64,000 nucleotides of DNA, taken from contig JAQVCU010000002.1 of NCBI GenBank assembly GCA_028689635.1, forward strand, positions 1-64,000, written 5' to 3'. Shown here one piece after another: positions 24,531 to 33,767 of the stretch. The position numbers were made by a program, and so were the translations under genes. The DNA is from Oscillospiraceae bacterium. Its GTDB lineage: Bacteria > Bacillota > Clostridia > Oscillospirales > Ruminococcaceae. The notes beneath the pieces were generated by a model. The model searched no databases. It was not told the DNA's origin and worked only from the letters and a program-made list of their open reading frames with translations. The first letter of the stretch is position 1, and each line of letters begins with the position of its first letter.

Positions 24531-24563
24531 AAACCGGCCCCTCCGCATGGAAGGGGCCGGTTT
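24531..24563 (-). terminator. intrinsic terminator of the Mrp-like antiporter operon
   Basis: A perfect 11-bp stem AAACCGGCCCC/GGGGCCGGTTT (24531-24541 with 24553-24563), with the T run on the minus strand, 10 nt after the last antiporter gene. Confidence 0.92.
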
Positions 24564-24572
24564 GCCAAAGAA

Positions 24573-26528
24573 TCAGCAGAACAGCAGATAAAGCAGGGTG
24601 ATGCTGAGGCCGATGCCGAACAAAAGCAGGCTGTAGGCAAGGGAATTGGAAATGGTATGGGGATGGGGCCGCTCGGGATAGACGCCAAAATAATCGTCTG
24701 TGGGCGGCTCGACCTTTTCCGGGGCTTTCCAGAAAAGCAGGGCGCGCAGCCCGGCCACAGCCCAATCCACCAAAGAGCAGGCAAAGCGGGCTGCCAGGGC
24801 GCCCAGGAAGGGCAGGATCTTCAGCAGCACGGGGCGGTACAGGCCGTATTCCAGATTGAGCCAGCGGGGCCAGCGATCCAGATAAGCCCAGGAGCCGTCG
24901 GGCTGCTTTTTCATCAGCAAGGGGCGCACCAGCAGCAGATAGACCGCCGCGCCGATGGCGATGGAAATGGCGGCGCCCTTGAGGTTCGTAAGGGAGAAGT
25001 ACTCCACCGCGTGGGCGGGGGCTTCGCCGTTCATAAAGCCGCGGCAAAGCCCGGCAATGCTGTCCATGGTAAGCCCGGGGGTCATCCCGAGCACCGGGAG
25101 GATGGCGGCGGAAACCGCCAGGACCACCGCAGTGGGCCGGGAGACATAACGCTTCATGCCGTCGTAGCGCTGCTGCTCCGTAGGGTTTTTCTCCACAAAC
25201 AGGGCGACAAAGATCTTGGTCATATAGGCCACCGTCAGCCCGCCGGAGATGAGGAACAGCCATTCCACCCAGCGGTAATAGGCCGCCTGCCCGGCGGAGA
25301 GGCCCGCCGCGGCGATATATTCCACAATGCTTTCATGGATCAGGGTCTTGCTGACGTAGCCGTTCCACAGGGGGACGCCAGTGACGCCGAGAATGCCCAT
25401 CAGGAACACAAACATCAGCAGGGGTTTTTTGCGCCCAAAGCCGCGCAGCCGGTTCAGGTCAAAGGTGCCGAGGTTTAAAAAGACGACTCCGGCGGCCATG
25501 AACAGGGCGGTCTTGATGAGGGAGTGGTTGAGCAGATGGAGCATGGAGCCTCCCACAGCCAGGGCATTTTCCTCACCCAGCAGGCACTGCATGGCAACGC
25601 CCACCAGAATAAAGCCGATCTGGGACATGGAGGAGCAGGCCAAAGTGCGCTTGAGGTTGGCGGAAAAGACCGCCAGCACCGCACCGGTGACCATGGTGAG
25701 CACCGCCAGCACCAGGATCAGATCGCCCCAGGGGGCGTCGTGGAGGAAAATGTTGCAGCTGACTGCGAGGATGCCGAAGACCCCCGCTTTGCTCAGGACT
25801 GCGGAGAGCAGGGCCGTAGCAGGCGCGGGGGCCGCCACGTAGGAATCCGGGAGCCAGATGTGCAGAGGATACATACCGGCCTTGACGCCAAAGCCGACCA
25901 GGATCAGGACGCCGGCGGCGTAGAGCGGGCCTTTGTCGGCAGTCTGGGCGGCAAGGCCCGTCAGGGCGGACATCTCCAGAGTGCCGGTGCGGCTGTAGAG
26001 CAGGAACAGGCCCATCAGGGTGACCAGGCCGCCCAGCACAGCGACGCCCAGATAGGTGCCGGAGGCTTTTTTGGCGTCGGGGGTCTCCTCCTGCGCCACC
26101 ATCACCCAGGAGGTAAAAGACATGACCTCAAAGAAAACGAAGGTGGTGTACAGGTCGGACGAAAGAAAGATCCCCATGGTGGAGCCGAGGGTCATAAGCA
26201 GGAAGAGGTAGTAGCGGTTGCGGTTGTGGGCGGCCGCAAAATATTCTTTGGAGCTGATCGTGGTCAGCAGCCAGATAAACGCGGTGAGCACAGCCATGGT
26301 CAGGCGAAAGCCGTCGGCGGCAAAGTGAAGCCCCAGGCCGCAGAAACCCTCCCAGGAAAAAGAGGCGCCTAAAGAGCCCGCAAGGCCAAGGGCAGCCAGC
26401 AGCTCCAGCAGGCAGGAGGCCTGCACCAGGGCGTCGCGGCCAGCCTTGCTGCGGCGGCCGGTCAGGTAGCCTGCAAGAGCGGCGGCAAAGGGAAAGAACA
26501 CCAGAAACGCCAAAAGAAATTTACCCAT
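24573..26528 (-). CDS. antiporter-like membrane subunit (NuoL/MrpA type)
   Basis: 651-aa polytopic protein of the complex I/Mrp proton-antiporter family and the longest of four in this operon. Keeps the transport residues: Glu in TTFVFFEVMSFTSW, Lys in GFGVKAGMYPLHIWLP and Lys in LLSAVLSKAGVFGI. The C-terminal ~130 residues add a hydrophilic stretch and one last helix, somewhat like the NuoL tail. Last gene of a ten-gene operon, 15 nt after the 491-aa homologue, with GGAGG before its ATG. Probably one cation/proton translocation module of a membrane complex. Confidence 0.88.
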   Translation of the reverse strand: MGKFLLAFLVFFPFAAALAGYLTGRRSKAGRDALVQASCLLELLAALGLAGSLGASFSWEGFCGLGLHFAADGFRLTMAVLTAFIWLLTTISSKEYFAAAHNRNRYYLFLLMTLGSTMGIFLSSDLYTTFVFFEVMSFTSWVMVAQEETPDAKKASGTYLGVAVLGGLVTLMGLFLLYSRTGTLEMSALTGLAAQTADKGPLYAAGVLILVGFGVKAGMYPLHIWLPDSYVAAPAPATALLSAVLSKAGVFGILAVSCNIFLHDAPWGDLILVLAVLTMVTGAVLAVFSANLKRTLACSSMSQIGFILVGVAMQCLLGEENALAVGGSMLHLLNHSLIKTALFMAAGVVFLNLGTFDLNRLRGFGRKKPLLMFVFLMGILGVTGVPLWNGYVSKTLIHESIVEYIAAAGLSAGQAAYYRWVEWLFLISGGLTVAYMTKIFVALFVEKNPTEQQRYDGMKRYVSRPTAVVLAVSAAILPVLGMTPGLTMDSIAGLCRGFMNGEAPAHAVEYFSLTNLKGAAISIAIGAAVYLLLVRPLLMKKQPDGSWAYLDRWPRWLNLEYGLYRPVLLKILPFLGALAARFACSLVDWAVAGLRALLFWKAPEKVEPPTDDYFGVYPERPHPHTISNSLAYSLLLFGIGLSITLLYLLFC

Positions 26529-26543
26529 TTGATACCGCCTCCT

Positions 26544-28019
26544 TTATAAAATTCCACCGGCGATCCAGCCAAAGAGCCGGAGCAGCGGCGCGGGATAAAG
26601 ACTCAGCAGCAAAAGCAGCAGGATGAGCAGGACAAAGGGCGTTTTCATCAGCCCGTTGGGATCCGTTACGTCTTTGACAGAATCCCGGGAGAAGCCCTTT
26701 CCGGGGAAGTATGCCTTTACCACCACCTGCATCAGGTACAGGGCGGTGAGCAGGGCGGAGACGATCAGGGCCCCGGCACCGGCCCATGCCAGAGGGGTCC
26801 CGGCCTCCACGGCGGCGGCGCCCAGAGACCATTTGCTGGTAAAGCCGGCCAGGGGCGGGATGCCCATCAGCGCCAGAGAAGCGATGGTAAAGGCGCCCAT
26901 GGTAACGGGCATGGCCCGGCCAAAGCCCTCCAGCTCGTAGACATATTCCCGGTGGGTTTTATAAAGGATGGAACCCGCGGCAAAGAAGAGGGTGATCTTG
27001 ATGACCGCGTGAAAGATCATATGCAGCAGGCCTCCCGTCAGCCCCGCCGTCGTCATCAGCGTGACGCCGAAGAGGATATAGGAGAGGTTGCTGACCGTGG
27101 AATAGGCCAGACGGCGCTTGAGGTGCGGGGTGCGCAGGGCCATGGCGGAACCGAACAGGATGGTGACGATGGTCAGGAGCATCACGGTGTTCTGGGCCCA
27201 ACTGCCGCGCAGCAGCTCGGTGCCGTAGCTGTAATAGGTAAGGCGGATGATGGCAAAGACGCCGGCTTTGACTACCGCCACCGCATGCAGCAGGGCGGAG
27301 ACCGGGGTGGGGGCTACCGAAGCCGACGGCAGCCAGCCGTGCAGCGGGAAGACTGCCGCCTTGACGCCAAAGCCAAGGAAGGTGAGCACGTAGCCCAGCC
27401 GCATGAGATCTTCATTGCCGCGGATGCGGGAAGCGGGCAGCACGCCGCCCATGACAAAATCCAGGGAGGAGCCGTACCGCATGAGCAGCACCATGCCGAT
27501 AAAGACCAGGGCGGCCCCGGACATGGAATAGAGCAGGTATTTTTTTCCGGCATAAAGGGCTTTTTCATCCATGGAGTGCATCACCAGGGGCAGGGTAGCC
27601 AGGGTGAGCAGCTCGTAGAACAGATAGAGGGTAAGCATATTGGCGGAAAAGGCGATGCCGATGACCACACCAAAGGTCATGACAAACCAGCCAAAAAACT
27701 TGTTCTCCCGCCCCTCGTGCTTCATATACTCAAAGGAGTAGAAGGTGGCGATGGGCCAGAGCACGGAGACCATGGCGGCAAACACCATGGAGAGCCCGTC
27801 AAGGCGCAGGGCAAAGCTAAGGCGCCCGCCAAGGTCGAGAAACACAAAGGAGTCCCTGGGGGCAAAGACGACGAGGGTAAGGGCCGCAGCCGCGGTAAGC
27901 AGCACCGAGACGGCGACAAAAACCTCCCGCGCGCGGCGGGACTTAAAATTGAGCAGCAGCTCGGCTGCCCCGGCGAGGAGCGGGAACAACACAGGCAGTA
28001 AAAGCCAAGCGGAATTCAT
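26544..28019 (-). CDS. antiporter-like membrane subunit (MrpD/NuoM/N type)
   Basis: 491-aa homologue of MrpD/NuoM with about fourteen hydrophobic segments. Conserved charged residues are present: Glu in LYLFYELLTLATLPLV, Lys in GFGVKAAVFPLHGWLP and Lys in ALLHAVAVVKAGVFAI. GGAGGG precedes the ATG. It lies between the 651-aa and 489-aa homologues, 15 nt from each. The 489-aa neighbour appears to be its closest relative, pointing to tandem duplication. Confidence 0.88.
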   Translation of the reverse strand: MNSAWLLLPVLFPLLAGAAELLLNFKSRRAREVFVAVSVLLTAAAALTLVVFAPRDSFVFLDLGGRLSFALRLDGLSMVFAAMVSVLWPIATFYSFEYMKHEGRENKFFGWFVMTFGVVIGIAFSANMLTLYLFYELLTLATLPLVMHSMDEKALYAGKKYLLYSMSGAALVFIGMVLLMRYGSSLDFVMGGVLPASRIRGNEDLMRLGYVLTFLGFGVKAAVFPLHGWLPSASVAPTPVSALLHAVAVVKAGVFAIIRLTYYSYGTELLRGSWAQNTVMLLTIVTILFGSAMALRTPHLKRRLAYSTVSNLSYILFGVTLMTTAGLTGGLLHMIFHAVIKITLFFAAGSILYKTHREYVYELEGFGRAMPVTMGAFTIASLALMGIPPLAGFTSKWSLGAAAVEAGTPLAWAGAGALIVSALLTALYLMQVVVKAYFPGKGFSRDSVKDVTDPNGLMKTPFVLLILLLLLLSLYPAPLLRLFGWIAGGIL

Positions 28020-28034
28020 GTCGTTTCACCCTCC

Positions 28035-29504
28035 TTACAGTAAAGAGCCGCAAAGGCTCTGGATAAAAGCGGACAGGGGGCCGGGGAACATCCCCAGAAG
28101 CACCGCCGCCGCAGCCAAAAGGATCAGGGGGACGGTCATGCCGGGGCCGGGTTCGCTCTTTTTGAGCTTTGCGAAGTCAAAATCCTTGCCGGGGAAGAAA
28201 CCCTCGGCCACCACCGGCAGCAGATACCCGGCAGTGAGCAGGGCGCTGACGAGCAGCACCGCCGCCCCGACGACGCCCCAGGCGCCCAGCTCCGGCGTGA
28301 GGGCCCCCATGGCCAGATACCATTTGCTGACAAATCCCGCCGTGGGGGGGATACCGATGAGGGAAAGGGAGGCCAGGGCGAAGCACCACATCACCACCGG
28401 CATTTTTTTGCCCATACCGGCCAGCTCATAAGTATAGGTCTTGTGGGTCTTATAAATAATGGCGCCGGCGCAGAGGAAGAGGATGTTTTTGGCGACGGCG
28501 TGGAAAACGATCTGCAGCAGCGCGCCCAAAAAGCCCGCCGGGGTCAGCAGCATCAGGCCGAACAGCACATAGGACACCTGGCTCACCGAGGACCAGGCCA
28601 GCCGCTTTTTCAGCAGCTTTTCTTTATAGGCCAGCATGGAGCCGGCGAAAACGGTGCACAGGGTGAGGGTCAGCATGGTGTACTGTACCCAGGTGCCGCG
28701 GATAAAATCGGCGCCGTAGATGTAATAGGTCACCCGCACAATGGCCAGCACGCCGGCCTTGGTGATGATGCCGGAAAGGACGCCGGAGGCCGGGGCCGGG
28801 GCCACTGGGTGCGCCGTGGGGAGCCAGGCCTGCAGCGGCATCATACCGGCTTTACAGCCGAAGCCCACCATAATGAGCAGGAAGACCACCAGCAAAAGCG
28901 GTTCCCGTCCCGCGGTTTTGGCGGGATCCAAAACGCCGCCGGGGACGAAATCCATGGTCTTAAGGGAGGGGGAGAGGAAGAAAAAGCCCAGCAGCGCAAG
29001 ACCGGCGCCAAACACCGAATAGCCCAGATATTTCATACCGGCGGCGACAGCCTCTTTGGTGCCGGTGTGAATGACCAGGGGGACGGTGATCAGGGTCATA
29101 AATTCATAGAACAGATACAGAGTGATCAGGTTGCCGGCAAAACCGACGCCCATCAAAACGCCGAACGTCATGACGTAAAAAGCGAAAAAGCGCTCGTCGC
29201 GCCCCTCGTGGCGGATATATTCAAAGGCGTAGACGCCCACCAGGACCCAGATGACCGATGTCAGGCAGACGAAAAACCGGCCGAAGCCGTCGATGCGAAG
29301 GGCAAGGGAGATGTTGTCGGTCAGCTGCCAGATGGTAAAATGGCTGTCCGGCTGGAAGCAGAGCCAAAAGGCCGATAGGGCTCCGAGCACCAGCACGGCC
29401 GAAACGTAGATCTCCCGGCTTTTGGGCCTGTGCAGGCCAAAGACCACCAGGCCCGCCAGCACCGGGAAGAGAATGGGCAGCAAAAGAGCCGCGTTCTCAG
29501 TCAT
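28035..29504 (-). CDS. antiporter-like membrane subunit (MrpD/NuoM/N type)
   Basis: 489-aa homologue of MrpD/NuoM. Retains Glu in LYLFYEFMTLITVPLV, Lys in GFGCKAGMMPLQAWLP and Lys in GVLSGIITKAGVLAI, so it looks competent for cation or proton movement. GAGGTG lies 8 nt before the ATG. Separated by 79 nt from the upstream 499-aa homologue, the largest gap in the operon, and by 15 nt from the next gene. Confidence 0.88.
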   Translation of the reverse strand: MTENAALLLPILFPVLAGLVVFGLHRPKSREIYVSAVLVLGALSAFWLCFQPDSHFTIWQLTDNISLALRIDGFGRFFVCLTSVIWVLVGVYAFEYIRHEGRDERFFAFYVMTFGVLMGVGFAGNLITLYLFYEFMTLITVPLVIHTGTKEAVAAGMKYLGYSVFGAGLALLGFFFLSPSLKTMDFVPGGVLDPAKTAGREPLLLVVFLLIMVGFGCKAGMMPLQAWLPTAHPVAPAPASGVLSGIITKAGVLAIVRVTYYIYGADFIRGTWVQYTMLTLTLCTVFAGSMLAYKEKLLKKRLAWSSVSQVSYVLFGLMLLTPAGFLGALLQIVFHAVAKNILFLCAGAIIYKTHKTYTYELAGMGKKMPVVMWCFALASLSLIGIPPTAGFVSKWYLAMGALTPELGAWGVVGAAVLLVSALLTAGYLLPVVAEGFFPGKDFDFAKLKKSEPGPGMTVPLILLAAAAVLLGMFPGPLSAFIQSLCGSLL

Positions 29505-29583
29505 GGGATGTTCACCTCAATCCTGCGCGGAAAAACCGCGCGTTTTAAAAAGAACCGGAACGGAGAAAAGGCGGGACGCGGGG

Positions 29584-31083
29584 CTATAGAAGGGAAAGCC
29601 CGCTTTCGATGACGCGGATCACCGGGGCAAAGCCGACGCCCAGCGCGAAATTGGCGATGAGGAACAGCACCACGGAGAACACAAAGGCAAGGCCCGGACG
29701 AACCTTCTGGACCGGCGCGTCCGCGCCCTTTTTCACAGGGGTCCAGATGGCGATGACCGCCGGGATGTAATACAGGGCGTTGAGCACCGAGCTCGCGGCC
29801 AAAACAAGCAGCGTCCACCACATGCGCCCGGGCTCGTCCAGGCTGCCCATGGCGAAATAAAGCTTGGAGACAAAGCCCGCCAGCAGCGGCATGCCGACCA
29901 TGGAAAGCGCGCCGACGGTAAAGCCGACGCCGGCCAGCTTGTTGTCATAGGCGGAGCCTTTCAGGTCGTGAAATTCCTTTTTGTGGCCGCGGGTGGCGGA
30001 AAGGGCGCCCGCCGTGGCAAAGAGCATCGGTTTTGTGAAGGCGTGGGCCAGAATGTGGAAGCAGGCGGCCACCACGCCCAGGCCGGTGCCCATGCCAATG
30101 CCCATATAGATGTAGCCGATCTGGGCGACGGAGGAATAGGCCACCATGCGTTTGATGTGGGTCTCCTTCATGGCGCGCAAAGATCCGGCGATCATGCCGG
30201 CCAGGCCGAAGAAAAACAGGATGTTGTTGACGTGCAGCTCCCGGATGACCTCGATGGTGAACACCCGGTAAAACAGTTTGATGAGCAGGATGATATAACC
30301 TTTGAGCACCAGTCCGGAAAGGATGGAGCTGGAGGCGGTGGTGGCGGAGCCGTGGGCGCCGGGCAGCCAGCTGTGGAAGGGGAACAGGGCGCTTTTGATG
30401 GAAAGTCCCAGGGCGATAAGCCCCACCACGACGGTGAGGGGCATCGCGTAACGCCCGGTACTGGCCAGCTGCACCACCTGGTTTTGGATATCGCTCATCA
30501 GCAGGTGGCCAGTGATGCCGTAAAGCAGGATGATGCCGATGAGGAACAGGCCGGAGCCCAGCAGACTCATGATGAGATACCGCAGGGTGGCCACAATGGT
30601 CTCGCCGGAATCCTTCGCCATGACGATGGCGCAGGCGGCGATGGTGTTGATCTCGATGAACACGTAGGCGGTGAACACGTCGTTGGTGTAGACCAAGGCC
30701 AGCAGGGAGCTGAAGAGCAGATTGATCATGATGAAGTAGAACTTCTGCTTTTCGGGCAGGATATCCTCAAAAATATCTTTCAGGCCGCCGCACAGGCAGA
30801 GCAGCATGACCAGAGAAAAGGCCAGCGCCATCAGCGCCTCCAGAGGGCCCGCCCGCAGCTCGTTGCCCCAGGGGGCGGGGAAATGGCCCATCATATAGGT
30901 GTAGCTGGCGCCGCCGTCCTGCATCAGGGAAAAAAGCAGGATGCCGGACATGGCCCCCACCAGGGCGATCATGACAAAGCTGACCCGCTGCGCCATTTTT
31001 CCGTTTTTGAGGAAGGGTGTGATGATGCCGGCGAGCATGGCCAGGAAAATGGAGAAGAAGGGAAAGTTATAGACAAAAGGCAT
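29584..31083 (-). CDS. MrpD/MnhD/MbhH-type antiporter subunit
   Basis: 499-aa antiporter subunit in the MrpD/MbhH position directly after mnhC. Key residues are Glu in AYVFIEINTIAAC, Lys in GLSIKSALFPFHSWLP and Lys in ILSGLVLKGYIIL. The ATG at 31083 overlaps the mnhC stop codon by one base (TGATG), so translation is coupled. Gene order and fusion pattern suggest this is the core MrpD subunit, while the three downstream homologues are additional modules. Confidence 0.88.
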   Translation of the reverse strand: MPFVYNFPFFSIFLAMLAGIITPFLKNGKMAQRVSFVMIALVGAMSGILLFSLMQDGGASYTYMMGHFPAPWGNELRAGPLEALMALAFSLVMLLCLCGGLKDIFEDILPEKQKFYFIMINLLFSSLLALVYTNDVFTAYVFIEINTIAACAIVMAKDSGETIVATLRYLIMSLLGSGLFLIGIILLYGITGHLLMSDIQNQVVQLASTGRYAMPLTVVVGLIALGLSIKSALFPFHSWLPGAHGSATTASSSILSGLVLKGYIILLIKLFYRVFTIEVIRELHVNNILFFFGLAGMIAGSLRAMKETHIKRMVAYSSVAQIGYIYMGIGMGTGLGVVAACFHILAHAFTKPMLFATAGALSATRGHKKEFHDLKGSAYDNKLAGVGFTVGALSMVGMPLLAGFVSKLYFAMGSLDEPGRMWWTLLVLAASSVLNALYYIPAVIAIWTPVKKGADAPVQKVRPGLAFVFSVVLFLIANFALGVGFAPVIRVIESGLSLL

Positions 31084-31466
31084 CAATGGTTATCCGCTCC
31101 CTTCTCTTTTTTGGCCAGGATCATGATCTCGTCCAGATTGAGGGTGCGGTACTTGAGATAAAGGCGCTGCACCAGGGCGAGGGAAAAGGCGGTAACGCTG
31201 ACGGAAACGACGATGCCGGTGAGGACCAGGCCGCTGGGAATGGGGTTGACGTAGTTCTCCACACCGGTGACCCCCTCCACCAAAATGGGCGCCAGGCGGC
31301 CCTGGATATAGCCTTTGGCGGCGAGGAAAAGATAGATGGCCGTATCCATAATGTTAAGGCCGATGATTTTTTTGATGAGGTTTTTATGAAGCAGCAGGCC
31401 CATAAAGCCAATGCCAAAGAGGATCACAGCCACCGCTTCGTAGTGGTCGATCAGAAGGTTTCCCAA
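31083..31466 (-). CDS. mnhC: Mrp/Mnh antiporter subunit C
   Basis: 127-aa NuoK-like small membrane subunit with three hydrophobic helices (AVAVILFGIGFMGLLL; IIGLNIMDTAIYLFLAAKG; ALVLTGIVVSVSVTAF-type end) and the MrpC hallmark NPIPSGLVLTGIVV. It starts with TTG; AAAGGAGAG 7 nt before decides this start. One nt separates it from the upstream mnhB-like stop codon. Confidence 0.9.
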   Translation of the reverse strand: MGNLLIDHYEAVAVILFGIGFMGLLLHKNLIKKIIGLNIMDTAIYLFLAAKGYIQGRLAPILVEGVTGVENYVNPIPSGLVLTGIVVSVSVTAFSLALVQRLYLKYRTLNLDEIMILAKKEKGADNH

Positions 31467-31467
31467 C

Positions 31468-32373
31468 TCAGATCTCTCCTTTCGTGAACATGGCGTAAAA
31501 GCCGTACATGGTGCAGGTGACGATGAGGCCGACGCAGATATCCAGCGGAAGGATCAGGCCGGAGCTCAAAATGGCGCCGGGGGTGCCCAGGGGAATGCCG
31601 GTGGGCAGATGGTTGGCGCCGGTAAAGAAAGAGTAGCCCTTGGAGCAGGCGTACACCAGCAGGCAGGAGGTGGTGACGGCGGTAAAGGTCTTCTGGCTGA
31701 AAAAGCGGTGGAGCCGGATCATGCCGAAGGAGGAGGCGTAAAGGATCAGCCCCGCCCCGGCGATGGCGCCGCCGGAAAAGCCCCCGCCGGGGGAAAGGTG
31801 CCCGTTGAGGATGACATAAATGCCGTAAAGCAGGATACAGGGCACCAGGATCACGGCGATGCGCTGCAGGATCACGTCTTCGGATTTGTTTTCCACAATG
31901 AGCTCGCGGGCGGTGCGCAGATCCTCCTCGCGGTCGGTGTTGTTCTTATCGCGCAGCAGCAGGATCATGACGCTGGTGACGGCCAAAAACAGTACGGAGG
32001 ATTCGCCGAAGGTATCGAAGGCACGGTAATCGAGGATCATACCGGCCACGATATTGACGGCGCCGGTCTCCTCCAGGCCGCTTTCCACATAGCGCTGCAC
32101 CACCTCGTTGGAGGCGGGGTTGTCCGCCCGGCCGAAGAGGGGCAGGGCGTTTACGGTGGCCATAAGCACGCCGATGATGACGACGCAGAAAACGACGGCC
32201 ATCACCCGGTAAAACGCGATAAAGCGGCGCATTTTTTTCACAGGGGGCTTTTTCTCCCGGGGGGCCGAAGGCGCCGGGGCCGCGGCTTTTTTCTCCCGGG
32301 GCAGGGGATCTCCCTCCACCCAGGCGGAAAGGCGGCCCCAGAGGGTGTGGGAGGCGGAATTTATCTTATTCAT
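31468..32373 (-). CDS. MbhE-MnhB fusion subunit of the Mrp-like antiporter
   Basis: 301 aa. Residues ~1-48 are a charged Pro/Ala/Lys-rich cytoplasmic extension. Residues ~50-150 correspond to MbhE (MrpA C-terminal part), with NIVAGMILDYRAFDTFGES. Residues ~160-300 are MnhB, with YVILNGHLSPGGGFSGGAI. In other organisms MbhE and MnhB are separate or MbhE is the end of MrpA. GAGAGG sets the ATG, which overlaps the DUF4040 gene by 8 nt. Confidence 0.88.
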   Translation of the reverse strand: MNKINSASHTLWGRLSAWVEGDPLPREKKAAAPAPSAPREKKPPVKKMRRFIAFYRVMAVVFCVVIIGVLMATVNALPLFGRADNPASNEVVQRYVESGLEETGAVNIVAGMILDYRAFDTFGESSVLFLAVTSVMILLLRDKNNTDREEDLRTARELIVENKSEDVILQRIAVILVPCILLYGIYVILNGHLSPGGGFSGGAIAGAGLILYASSFGMIRLHRFFSQKTFTAVTTSCLLVYACSKGYSFFTGANHLPTGIPLGTPGAILSSGLILPLDICVGLIVTCTMYGFYAMFTKGEI

Positions 32374-32617
32374 CTCGGGTACCTCTCAGCTGATGGACTT
32401 TTTTAAGCGTCAAAAAGAACAGCACGCTGGTGACGCCGGCGCCCACGGCGGCCTCGGTAATGGCCAGATCCGGGGATTGCAGCAGCATCCAGATGATGGA
32501 CATGATAACGCTGTAGGACATATAGATCAAAACCGCGTTGAGCAGATTTTTGGAGAGGTTTGCCGCGACGGCGCAGACAAGCAGGAACCCCAGCAGGATG
32601 TATTCCAAAATGGTCAT
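32366..32617 (-). CDS. MbhD-like (DUF4040) subunit of the Mrp-like antiporter
   Basis: 83-aa membrane protein with three hydrophobic stretches and the hallmark LLQSPDLAITEAAVGAGVTS seen in MbhD and in the C-terminal part of MrpA. The gene overlaps mnhG by 4 nt and the fusion gene by 8 nt. A free-standing MbhD is the Mbh/Mbs arrangement rather than the Bacillus MrpA one. Confidence 0.87.
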   Translation of the reverse strand: MTILEYILLGFLLVCAVAANLSKNLLNAVLIYMSYSVIMSIIWMLLQSPDLAITEAAVGAGVTSVLFFLTLKKVHQLRGTRDE

Positions 32618-32928
32618 TTCTCGATCACCTCATATTCTTTGTCCAGATGGCGGCAGGTCATGGTCTCCGCCTTGGCGATGATGTGGCTTGCCACGGGGCT
32701 TGCCAGCCACAGGAAGATGATGATGAGCAGCATCTTGAGGGAATGGAAAGAGAAGCCGCACAAAACGATGAGCCCCAGCAGGATGGAGAGGGCTCCCAGG
32801 GTGTCGCCCTGGGCCGCCACATGCATCCGGTTCAGGACATACTTAAAGCGGAAAATACCGATGGTGGAAACGATGTAAACAAACAGGCCGACGGCGATGA
32901 GGGCCGCGGCGATCAGGATACGGATCAT
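32614..32928 (-). CDS. mnhG: Mrp/Mnh antiporter subunit G
   Basis: 104-aa small membrane subunit with three helices. The MnhG hallmark is YIVSTIGIFRFKYVLNRMHV followed by AAQGDTLGALSILLGL. Overlaps mnhF by 4 nt and the MbhD-like gene by 4 nt, so it is translationally coupled. Confidence 0.9.
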   Translation of the reverse strand: MIRILIAAALIAVGLFVYIVSTIGIFRFKYVLNRMHVAAQGDTLGALSILLGLIVLCGFSFHSLKMLLIIIFLWLASPVASHIIAKAETMTCRHLDKEYEVIEK

Positions 32929-33257
32929 TGTTGTTCCTCCTCCTTCTGTCGGCGGGCCTTTTCCTCCATTTCATGTACCCGGCGGCGGGTCATGACCAGG
33001 CGGCAGAGCACCACCACGGCGATAAAGCTGAGCATGGCGTAGATGATGGCGATGTCCACCAGGAAGCTCTCGTCAAAGTAGACGGAGAGCAGGCACACCA
33101 CCATGATGGTCATGGTGCCGATCATATTGGTGGCTACGATGCGGTCGGTAAAGCGAGGGCCGCGGATGACGCGGATCAGGCAGCAGACGATGGTGACCGC
33201 AAGGACCAGGATGGCCGCCAAAAACATGATATCGGTAAATTGATTGGGCTCAAACAT
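32925..33257 (-). CDS. mnhF: Mrp/Mnh antiporter subunit F
   Basis: 110-aa small membrane subunit with three helices and the family motif IRGPRFTDRIVATNMIGT, then DIAIIYAMLSFIAVV. Ends in a charged cytoplasmic tail (ARRQKEEEQQ). Overlaps mnhE by 8 nt and mnhG by 4 nt. Confidence 0.9.
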   Translation of the reverse strand: MFEPNQFTDIMFLAAILVLAVTIVCCLIRVIRGPRFTDRIVATNMIGTMTIMVVCLLSVYFDESFLVDIAIIYAMLSFIAVVVLCRLVMTRRRVHEMEEKARRQKEEEQQ

Positions 33258-33720
33258 GCAGCGACTCCTCCATTTCCTTGAGCTGTTTTTGAAAAACCAG
33301 GTCTTCTATGCCCTGGGCAAAGGAGCTGTCCAGCGCGTGGACGGTGAACTCGTCATCCTCCAAAGAGACGGTGATGGTACCGGGAGTGATGGTGATGGCG
33401 TTGGCCAGGGCTACCCGGGCCATCTCGGTCTTGAGAGGGGACCGGAAACGCACCAGCTTTGGCTCCACAATGGGTTTGGGAGAGAGGACGATCTTCATCA
33501 CCTGGGCATTTGCCTTTAAGATCTCCCAAAGCAGGGTAAAGCCGTAACGGATCAGCCGCAGGATCAGGCGGGCGGCGTTGAGGTCATACCGCGGGCTGTA
33601 GCCCATCACCTTGCAGGTAAACCAGTACAGCGCGGCGGAGATCACCAGCCCGAAAATGCAGATCTCTACCGTGACCTTTCCGTTGAAGATGATCCAAAGA
33701 ACGAAGAATAAAATAAACAT
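33250..33720 (-). CDS. mnhE: Mrp/Mnh antiporter subunit E
   Basis: 156-aa MnhE. N-terminal helices (FILFFVLWIIFNGKV) precede a cytoplasmic domain with the family motif ALANAITITPGTITV and the end segment VHALD. First gene of the operon, whose order E-F-G-MbhD-MbhE/B-C-D copies the Mrp half of Mbh/Mbs complexes. GAGGTGAGG precedes the ATG. A 190-nt leader separates it from its promoter. Confidence 0.9.
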   Translation of the reverse strand: MFILFFVLWIIFNGKVTVEICIFGLVISAALYWFTCKVMGYSPRYDLNAARLILRLIRYGFTLLWEILKANAQVMKIVLSPKPIVEPKLVRFRSPLKTEMARVALANAITITPGTITVSLEDDEFTVHALDSSFAQGIEDLVFQKQLKEMEESLHV

Positions 33721-33767
33721 ATCCTCACCTCTGACAATTGTTGTTTTCTGCCCGGCAAAAAAGGGCC

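Noticed and set aside
24573..33720. Complete energy-converting hydrogenase or complex I
   Set aside because: No NuoB, C, D, H or I-like subunit, no hydrogenase motif and no Fe-S subunit lies in the operon.
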